Assembly (NCBI GenBank): GCA_002077045.2
Contig: KZ111147.1
Span: 1,064,176-1,128,175 of the forward strand
From: Rachicladosporium sp. CCFEE 5018
Taxonomy: Eukaryota > Ascomycota > Dothideomycetes > Cladosporiales > Cladosporiaceae
Length of the DNA: 64,000 nucleotides
Direction: 5' to 3'
Shown here: piece by piece, positions 56,265 to 64,000 of the stretch
Position numbering within the stretch: the first letter of the stretch is position 1
Layout: the number at the start of each line of letters is the position of its first letter
Notes under the pieces: generated by a model
The model's database searches: none
Told to the model about the DNA's origin: nothing
Seen by the model: only the letters and a program-made list of their open reading frames with translations
Made by a program: the position numbers and the translations under genes

Positions 56265-57419
56265 TCATCCGTCCCCTCCATACAAAATCTCACAAACCCC
56301 ACCAATAGGTATATCCATCACCGCATCCGTCCCCTCGTTCCAAAGCGTCTTCCAGTCCAGCCCCAGCTCTGACCCATACCCCACCGGACTGGCTTGCCGA
56401 CTCCTAGCCTTAGGCGTGATCTGCCCTCCATTCTTGGCCGTACCCCGTCTAGGACTAGGCGGCGGCCGCAGCGGCATAGCAGCACCCCTCAATCCACTTC
56501 TCGCCCTTGCCGAAGACCCAGCAGTCTGTGTCGCTGCCTCCCAGCTCGGCCGTTCATCTCGAATCAAGTTGCCCTGCCGATCCACGACCGCGACGTTAGC
56601 GGCTTCGTCGACCAGACAGGCGACGCTTGAGAGTGGTAAGGTCAAGTAGCCCGTATTGTAGCCTGCTAGCGCGACGTAGATCCAGAGGACAAAGACGACG
56701 CTCCAAGCTGGGACTGCGAGAGCCCACCAGCGGTTGGGGTAGTACGTTATTCCTAGGCTTCGGAGGAAGGGACTTGGGAGGTAGGCCCAGAGGAGGTAGA
56801 CCATGAATGCTAGGCTTGAGGAGAGGTAGAGCGTGAAGCCGTAGTATTCGTATGTCGGTATTTTGGGCGTTGCGCGCGGTAGGGGCGTGGCTGTGCCGGT
56901 TGTGGGAGCGGCGGGATGGGAAGACGCTTCGTCGGAGGAGATATCAGGCGTTGAAGGGCGGGAGGGCAACTTATACGGCGGTCGCAGGAGTGAAGTCAAG
57001 GAGGGACTCGGAGGAAGGGGCGTGGGAGGGCGATTGTAGAAAGGCGGTGCGAAGTGGTTTGGAAGGAAGGAGTGGGAGCGGGAGGGGTGGGCGTAGAGGC
57101 TCCGAGGCGGGAGGGAGGACGGCGGCTCGGTGTCATCGTCGTCTGAGTCCGATTCGGAGGCAGATGTGGATGCTTCTGAGGGCAGGGCTGAGGAAACAGG
57201 CGAGGGCGGGTCGAGGGTGAAGCTGTCGAGGGAGATGGCTTCGGAGGGGGAGGTGACTATTTCGGGGGAGGTTGTTGGAGGATAGTCTGGGCGGGGTGGA
57301 GGTTTCGTGGAGGGGTCTTGGAGGGAGCGGAGGGTGGGGAGATTGGGAGTGGACCTGGATTGGAAGCCTGTTGGTACTGGAGGCGGCTTCGATGGCGTGC
57401 CTCGACTTTGGGGTGGCAT
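56265..57419 (-). CDS. GPI19: PIG-P/Gpi19 subunit (unit 3)
   Basis: Identical to 30903-32057; 384 residues with the short C-terminus after EILYGG. Two membrane helices in the PIG-P domain; ER GPI-GlcNAc transferase subunit. Confidence 0.9.
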   Translation of the reverse strand: MPPQSRGTPSKPPPVPTGFQSRSTPNLPTLRSLQDPSTKPPPRPDYPPTTSPEIVTSPSEAISLDSFTLDPPSPVSSALPSEASTSASESDSDDDDTEPPSSLPPRSLYAHPSRSHSFLPNHFAPPFYNRPPTPLPPSPSLTSLLRPPYKLPSRPSTPDISSDEASSHPAAPTTGTATPLPRATPKIPTYEYYGFTLYLSSSLAFMVYLLWAYLPSPFLRSLGITYYPNRWWALAVPAWSVVFVLWIYVALAGYNTGYLTLPLSSVACLVDEAANVAVVDRQGNLIRDERPSWEAATQTAGSSARARSGLRGAAMPLRPPPSPRRGTAKNGGQITPKARSRQASPVGYGSELGLDWKTLWNEGTDAVMDIPIGGVCEILYGGDG

Positions 57420-57796
57420 CGTGACGAGACGATAATCTCGTTGTGTGAAGAGCTACGTACGTACACACTGCATTGGACAGGGACCGAGGGGACAGGCAAT
57501 GCGACTAAGCGACCGGGGCAAATGGGCCCGCTGCCTGCCGGAACTCTGTGAGCTTACCTTGAGGTCAATTGGGAGGTGCAAGGTGAACCAGATGCATATT
57601 GAAAAATACCTCCGCATCTCCCGTATTTCCATGGGTAGGCATAGAGCCACGTCTGGTGCAAGTCATTACGTTTGCCAGCTAGTACCTAGGACTCCGCCGT
57701 ACCTGTCGTCCAGCGCCCTCACAAAGTAGAGACGCCATCACCCTTCCTGATCCTCACTGTCGGCTGCACTGCTACAAACAGCTACCGTCTGCGGTC
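57420..57796. other. Spacer upstream of GPI19 (unit 3)
   Basis: Copy of 32058-32434. It contains the minus-strand CTCAAG/GTAAGC donor that may belong to a GPI19 5'-UTR intron. Confidence 0.4.
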
Positions 57797-58089
57797 ATGT
57801 GCTCAATGAGTACTTCACATACATTTGCGGCTGTCGCCTCAGGGGAGGCTTCATCCAATGCGCGCGACTCTACGATGCCCAGTCGAACCTCCAGTGCGCA
57901 AAGTCAAGTGCAATCGAGCACAAATCAAGCAATCATTGTGCGAAACATCTGCGACGCGCGACCAGCGCAGAGGAGCTGCAGATGCAGCAGGCGGGTGACG
58001 ACAAAGCTGAGAGTGCAGCTGACATGAGGCGCGATGCCGATCCATATCCGCATGCAAGTTTGACGAAAGCCAGGGAAGAAGGAGCGTGA
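57797..58089 (+). pseudogene. Small Cys-rich gene with lost start frame (unit 3)
   Basis: Copy of 32435-32727; the ATG is out of frame with the conserved Cys-rich frame because one A is missing compared with unit 1. Confidence 0.5.
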
Positions 58090-58249
58090 AGGTGCTCTCT
58101 CTCCCTGGAACCGATGCCATGCGCCAGTCTCGTCATGGAAGCTGGCAGTTTGCAGCTGGCGACGCTGTTGCTTGGCGTGTGTCGAGCAAAGCCCACCACA
58201 CCACTTCGAGCCATCCCTTGCGTCCGCTACGCGGCCCGTGACTCTACCT

Positions 58250-58606
58250 TCAGGTCTCCAGAAGCGCTAGATCCTCCAACGCTTTCATAACCACACTCAG
58301 TTGGCGAATAGCTCTTGTAGCGCTGTTGGAGAGAGCTGCTGGGTTGAGAGAGTCAGCGTAGCCACACAGAGAAATGCACCCCCTGTGTGCTCGACAACCG
58401 GAGAGGTGGAGGTAATTAGCTTCGGCCACGGTCTCGTATCCGAATGCTAATGTGACGCCCGGTGTCGAGAAATCTCGGACTCTCTGCCCTCGGAGTCGGT
58501 AGCGAAGCCGGGTACATGGACATCCGGCGACGGCGCGACGCTTCCGAGACATACCTTCGTATCTGCATATCGTTCGCTCGCTTTCAGACCAGCTAGCCCT
58601 GTCCAT
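58250..58606 (-). CDS. 118-residue ORF of unknown function (unit 3)
   Basis: Copy of 32888-33244; no family recognised. Confidence 0.3.
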   Translation of the reverse strand: MDRASWSESERTICRYEGMSRKRRAVAGCPCTRLRYRLRGQRVRDFSTPGVTLAFGYETVAEANYLHLSGCRAHRGCISLCGYADSLNPAALSNSATRAIRQLSVVMKALEDLALLET

Positions 58607-59394
58607 TCAAAGCGCGGACACCCACACAGGCGGCTGCTGTGTAATGTGTCATCGTCTAGCCGCGTAGTCTGTCAACACTCCACGCTCGCGGGGAAGCCGG
58701 ACCCCTCTCGCTGGCTCGCTCATCTTCGTTTCACAGCGCTGAGGGCATCGAAAGTAGCGCAAGCTAGTTGTAGAGGTGATTGAGCAGCGAGCCTTCGAGA
58801 AGTCTGCCCATAGAATGAGGTAGAGCTCTCACTGGAACGTTGGGGCAAAACCCTTTGCACTCGGGATCTGCGCACGGTATCTTATACCAGATAAGCAGCA
58901 GTTGAGAGCATGAAAGTGGGATGTGCTCGAGGTCCATGGTCATTGAGACTGTCTATATACCCATGATATGTACTGTAAGCCGGAAGTAGGTTCGAGACAC
59001 AAGGCAACTGTCCGATTACGTTCTCCTTCCTTGCCGAAGTATTTGCCACTCACCCGTGCTCATCCTACTTCTTGCCGCGTCGTATATTGGGCATCGACCG
59101 TCTCATCGTAATCTCATACTTGTCATCATGTTCCGTCAATGCTGTGTGCTGTGAACTGTCTGCTGTGGACTGTCTGCTGTATGCTGCCTGCTGTGTGCTG
59201 TGTACAAGAGCCGAAAGATGGCGCATCGCCGTGCGCAATGCTACAAAGAGGTGTATGCTGAAGTGAATTGACTCGCTCGCAAGGTCGCTATATCGAAGGA
59301 TGTTATGTGCATGCCGCTTGAACGCTAAACAAGACCGAAAGATGAGGAGCCTAGCTCTGAGGTAGTGAAGGTATAGAGTATGACATGCGCGTGC
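58607..59394. other. Spacer with minisatellite (unit 3)
   Basis: Copy of 33245-34032; minisatellite at 59142-59205. Confidence 0.5.
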
Positions 59395-61703
59395 TCAGAT
59401 GAGTGCGCCATTAATATCCACACAGTACCCAGAGACGCCCGGCACATGCTGGTGAGGGTCCATGACTGGGTAAGGTGTGTACTGCTGAGGGTGACCCATG
59501 TCGTTGGGGTGCTGATGCAGATCGCGAGGTCGTATCCCGGTGTCTGCTCGGAACGCATGTTGCTCATACTGTTGACCGCGGCCGTAATGGTAGACTTGCT
59601 GATCGTGATGGGCGTACGGCGATGGCTGTTGATGGTACTGGAAGCCGTCGACGTGATGTGGCTCCGGCATAGCCGTACCTGGTGGATGCATCGGCGTTGG
59701 TAGACCATGAAGCTCCAAGCCATGGTATTGGTGGGGAGGCGGCATGTGGTGAATGAAGTGGCCTGTGAAGCCACCCTCAGATAAGATGGGCGTGTTTGGA
59801 ACAGTGTCCAAGAATTGCGGCTGAGGAATGGGATGCGCCATGTTGACAGCATACGTCCGCTGTCCAACGGGCATGTCATGCTTGACATCACCGTGCTGAT
59901 GTCCATACTCAGGTACTGGTTGGTAGTGAGCTTCTGGCACTCCTTCGAAGCTGATTGACTTGCAGTGCTGATCTGCCAGGTGGTAAGAGGAAGCGAACGA
60001 GTCCGCAGGCGAGATCTGATCATGCCGATTGGCAGATTGGGTGACCTGTTGGGGGAACCATGGCTGTGTCTGCTCTTGAACATGCCGAGGAACTCGGTCG
60101 AGGTCGCGGTGCTCGATGCGAGGGGCGACAGTGGTTCGTCGCCGGCGTGAGACTGGCTGTCGGCGTGCCCGACCACTTCGTATTGCGGCAGGAAGCGTGC
60201 CGTCACAGCGATCGATGTTTGGCTGGACGATTGTATCGACTTCGCCCTTCTCAACCTTCAACTTCGATGCAACGGGGACTCTCTTGCTTTCTCGTGCGCC
60301 ACCTGACGCTGGGCTGCCTGCGATCATACGTCTGGCTGGCAAGCCAGAGACCGTGATTTCAGAGCCCTCCGTCTCTGAATCTGTAAGAGACTCGGCCGAG
60401 TATTTCGCCTTTTTTACCGCCACAGGCTTGCTGGGCTCAGGAGTCCAGAAGAAGGTGGCATCGCCATCTACAAGTCGATGTTAGCATCATGTCAAGCGGT
60501 GCACGAGACAGGCCAGTACTGACCAATGGCCCCATCAACAAAGTCCTGCTCCAGCTTCGCAACATGGTATAGCTGCTTCAGGAGCTCCTTGCGTTTGCCC
60601 TCCTTGTCCCCCGGTCCACCAACGGCACATACAACCGATTCGCCAGCGAGCTCTTCGAGGAACTCGGTCCAGCCTTGCGTGCGATGAGTGTTACGAATTT
60701 CGGCGTTGTCATGGTTCCATGTGGCCAGCTGATCAGGTGTAGGACGCAGTCGAAGGAGGTGCACGCAGAGGTTCAATCGCTCTGTTGGTCCGATTAGTGA
60801 CGCTCACCCCAAATTGTGCCAGGCCCCTCGCTCACGTACCATTGCGGTCGATGTGATCAGGTTCAACAAATGGACACATCTGCTTCTTTGGCCACCAGGG
60901 AGGGATAGTCGCTGGGCCCACCGTGACATCAGCCTTGTTGTGTCTATTGCTCCGGTACGGGAATTTTGCTTGCTTTTTAGGGCAGATTCCTTTGATCCAG
61001 GCTTTAGCGATAGCCTTGACAACCAGCTGCTGTAAGTTCTTGAGACATTCACGCAAGAAGTTCTCGACCTCTGCGGCATCGTCGATGCGGCATCGTCGAT
61101 GCGGCATCGTTTCGTATGCAAGGTAGTGAGGGCCATCGTGTCGTTGTCTGATTCACTGACGACGGCAGAGTCGACTTTTCGCTTGACGACCGGCATCAAT
61201 TGATTGCATTCATCCATCAAATCATGGGTCGACCATCTGGAGCCGGAGGCAGATGATGCTCCGTGTGGATCGAGACCCAAGGAAGACCCTCCAGTGCGTA
61301 TATGCATGGAAGAGGAAAGTTCCTCAACTATTCAGGTTCAGCTGCTGTATGATCCTGGTCAGAGGCTCACGCCGTGAAGACGTACCCGGTGTAGATGCCC
61401 TGATTGTGGCATCGCGTGCTTTGCGGAACAGCAAATGAGCATCGTTGCCGATAATCTTTGCGGACCAGTGCTCGTCTCCATCGAGCGTCTGGGTTTTGAC
61501 AGTATTGTCGTGATAGGTAAATGTTACTGCTTTGAGGCGCTTGGAGCCGTGTTGCTCAAGAGGCTTTTGCAAATTGGTGCAGTGCTTCTACATTGTTGCT
61601 ATATCAGCGTTGGTTCAAGATCGTTGAAGCGTGCAATAGATATGCGTACCGCAGTTCTGACAGCATTTTGGTTCGATCGGGCGACTCGTTCTGGCTGTAC
61701 CAT
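59395..61703 (-). CDS. DUF2841-like protein with 14-bp duplication (unit 3)
   Basis: Identical to 34033-36341. Exons are 61703-61650, 61587-61386, 61327-60840, 60781-60524 and 60467-59395. The 14-bp repeat lies at 61073-61110 and breaks the frame unless a 92-nt intron removes it. Confidence 0.65.
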
Positions 61704-64000
61704 ACTGAGGCAGTCCTCCCGGACAAATGAGCAATGTTATTCGGTGGCGTGGTACGGGCTACAGGCTGTCAGTAACGCCGCTAAGTCTGCATTTGGTTAT
61801 GGAGACCGACTAGAATGTATGGACTTTGTTGCAACGAACTCATCGACGGGGCCCACTGGCTACCACGTTCAATATACTGGTCTGCGATAATAGAGGCGGA
61901 CTGCAGTAGCCAAGGTCGGGTTTATCCGCTACGTGATATGGCGATTAGAGTTCAAATGAGAGGAAGATCTATGCGAACGACAGCATATCAAAGGAAGAGC
62001 GACGGCCTCGCTCCCGTCTCCGGAGCCATCCTAATTTGACAATCGACATCTTCCCGTCGCTTACAGGGCTTGAGCATGATGAATCGCAGTAAATTTGTGT
62101 TAATGCAGGTGAAACTCTGAACCCGGTCAAGAGTCGAACAGCGAGTGCGTGGTACTGTGGTACCGAGGACGCGAAGGGCAGGCCGATCTCGTGCCGCACG
62201 CAACCCAGACCAAGTGTGCAGATTTTTCGGGGGCATTGAGCGCCTGCGGACGAAGCTCGAGTGCATGTGAGGCGTTGATGGTTGCAGGATCCTATGTAGG
62301 ACCAGTAACTTCGCTATGTGTTTCGAGGGATCACAATATAGCTCGGTACCGGCCACCTTTGGATGCCTCCACACCTTGAGACCGTCTGAGTCTTGTTGCT
62401 AGACTGTGCGAGAGTCCACTATTCGTCTTTAGCATTGCTTGAGACAAACTGCTTGCTTGGCCAGCAGCAGAAAGCACACGACAAAGCAGATCTTCGGACG
62501 ATTGGTTGCACCGCAGCGATAGCGCCACAGCCGTACGGACGCACGGGAAGTACAAGTTCACCCTCCTGGAGTCTAGCTCACCATGTTGCTAAGACACAGT
62601 CTGTGAACCAAGTGATCCTGAAAGGGAGGAGCAGTTGGAGCCGATCTTCGTTCGGATCCCAGCAACCAGGCGCCCGCTACCTGATAGAGCATCCAAACGA
62701 GTGAGATGGCGTTGAGTTCCGACTTCCGTCAAGCAGGTGGCGTCCAGGCGATTGGCAGTCTGGCAGGCGTCCCCTACTAGTCGATTACCGGAATACGCGG
62801 GAAATTGAGGACCTGCGTGGCACTTGGCGGTCGTCAAGCAAGCGATTGCATACGGAGAAAATGGAAAAAGGGCACTTGCCGTCATCCGTGGGCCGCCGAA
62901 CGGGAACTAAAGAAAGTCACAAACGCACTTTACGGGTATGTGCAATCGTAGTGATTTCCATAGGAATCGAAGCATTGTGCTCCAAGTCATCGAGGACTTG
63001 AGGCTTGGTGGCACACCTGCAGGTACTGTACACTAATGCGTTGTGAGTCAATGCCATGATGGCCATAATGGGCCCTATGACCGGGACTGTATTCAACGGG
63101 ACCCGCCAGCACGAGCCGACACAGCACCTTCCCGATCCGCGACAGCCAGCTCAAGAAGTGCGATCTCCCGTTTACCTCGAATGGCGAGCAGTCCAAATTG
63201 CGATACACCTGCATGATGCTGGCGTCACAGCTGTCAAACATCCCTGGATGGCCCGCGGGTTCGCGTGACACAGAACTGTCGGGGAAGTCGGGCTCAGTAC
63301 ATCCACGCCACGGCCCTTCCCAGCGCATGCTTAGCGTGTAGCTGAGACAGGGACCCGTCGATCAAAGTCGAGATTGCTGACAAGGTTGCGGGTTTGGAGT
63401 GGTCAGAATGATGTGCTTCGTTCGGCTTTGAAGCGTGATGAAGTCGGCGTTGGCAGCTGCTCGGCCCGCCCGCTCATCTCGCAATGTAGACATGCTTCTC
63501 GGATCTCGATCACAATGGCACGGTCCGATCGTGTCGAGCCTCGTTTGTAACCTGGTGGTCGGTGAATGTTCTGACTTCACGACAAGACTGATATCCTGCT
63601 TTAGTACTGAGAAGCAACTTCGGCAGCATCCGACTCCAGATGGTGTGCGATGGACTGCTGCACAGACAAGCCATCGTGACACAGACACGGCGAGCTACAT
63701 TAGCAACCCCCACATCGTGTGCAGGAAGACGCCCCCCGAAGTATTGCACTCAACACCATTGCATAAGACCCCGGACGTCGACGACCATGTGCCTCGAGAT
63801 GGCTTTTCTGGCACGGCATGCGCGAAACAGTCGACCCAGACAGTAGCGCGATGGCGTGGGTGCCATTGACCTTTCCTGACCTCCGTTGCACTAGAGAACG
63901 TGACAGCATCCTCGCGTGGAAATTCGAGGTTTCAATGCTGGCACGCGACTGGCAAGGCGAACGGACCAGGTCGATGGGCGTGTGAGCTCTCCTGCTAGCA
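61704..64000. other. Gene-poor stretch (unit 3), runs off the window
   Basis: Copy of 36342-38638. No gene recognised. By analogy the ABCC transporter stop would follow about 0.8 kb beyond the window end. Confidence 0.5.

Larger units (their letters stand above)
42425..64000. repeat. Unit 3: identical copy of 17063-38638
   Basis: 21,576 bp at constant offset 25362. Coding frames, introns, spacers, the T5 frameshift and the 14-bp duplication all match unit 2; no mismatch was found in the parts compared. It is most simply the same genomic sequence placed twice in the scaffold. Confidence 0.95.

Noticed and set aside
1..64000. True 25-kb tandem array as a biological amplification
   Set aside because: Both junctions lie at 100-N gaps, two units are indistinguishable, and genes are cut at each gap. 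It is kept only as an alternative to be tested.
1..64000. CRISPR arrays, prophage or transposon systems
   Set aside because: No spaced direct repeats, integrase, transposase or long terminal repeats were seen; the window is eukaryotic nuclear DNA.

Overview
The window looks like nuclear DNA of a filamentous ascomycete, probably a Dothideomycete. Genes carry short GT-AG introns, mostly 48-110 nt. The recognisable products are fungal: Bre1 E3 ligase, TFIIIB subunit Bdp1, PIG-P/Gpi19, Knr4/Smi1, an MFS sugar transporter, an AtsA-like arylsulfatase, a cytochrome P450 and a Ycf1-type ABCC transporter. The block occurs in two diverged, collinear versions, as expected of a genome with homeologous chromosome sets. 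The black yeast Hortaea werneckii is one candidate, but that is inference; no marker gene here proves it.

Layout. Two runs of exactly 100 N (12966-13065 and 42325-42424) split the window into three contigs. Contig 1 (1-12965) holds, in order: the sulfatase 3' end, a small hypothetical gene, BRE1(-), BDP1(+), GPI19(-), a small Cys-rich gene(+), a 118-codon ORF(-) and a DUF2841-like gene(-) cut by the gap. Contig 2 (13066-42324) holds: P450(-, cut), KNR4(-), MFS transporter(-), sulfatase(+), then a diverged second copy of the whole contig 1 block (22617-35485), the 5' part of the DUF2841-like gene, about 3.1 kb without a recognisable gene, and the C-terminal half of an ABCC transporter(-, cut). 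Contig 3 (42425-64000) repeats 17063-38638 at a constant offset of 25362 with no difference found, intergenic DNA and frameshifts included.

Interpretation. The window reads as a roughly 25-kb tandem array, but every junction lies at an assembly gap. Two of the three units are the same sequence. The likeliest reading is one locus with two homeologous versions, one of which was placed twice; a true recent segmental duplication is the alternative. Comparing unit 1 with units 2/3 shows decay of different genes in different copies: a 1-bp frameshift in the unit 1 hypothetical gene, a lost start in the unit 2/3 Cys-rich gene, a replaced last intron in BRE1 and a different GPI19 C-terminus. Units 2/3 share a 1-base frameshift in the sulfatase and a 14-bp tandem duplication in the DUF2841-like gene.

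How the genes relate. Most are unrelated housekeeping functions: histone H2B ubiquitylation, Pol III initiation, the first step of GPI anchor synthesis and cell wall control. The transporter and arylsulfatase are divergently transcribed from one 815-bp intergenic region and may be co-regulated. I found no defence, CRISPR, transposon or biosynthetic-cluster system. The most unusual molecular feature is a pair of adjacent 50-nt introns in the transporter that are about 80% identical to each other, resembling introner-like elements.
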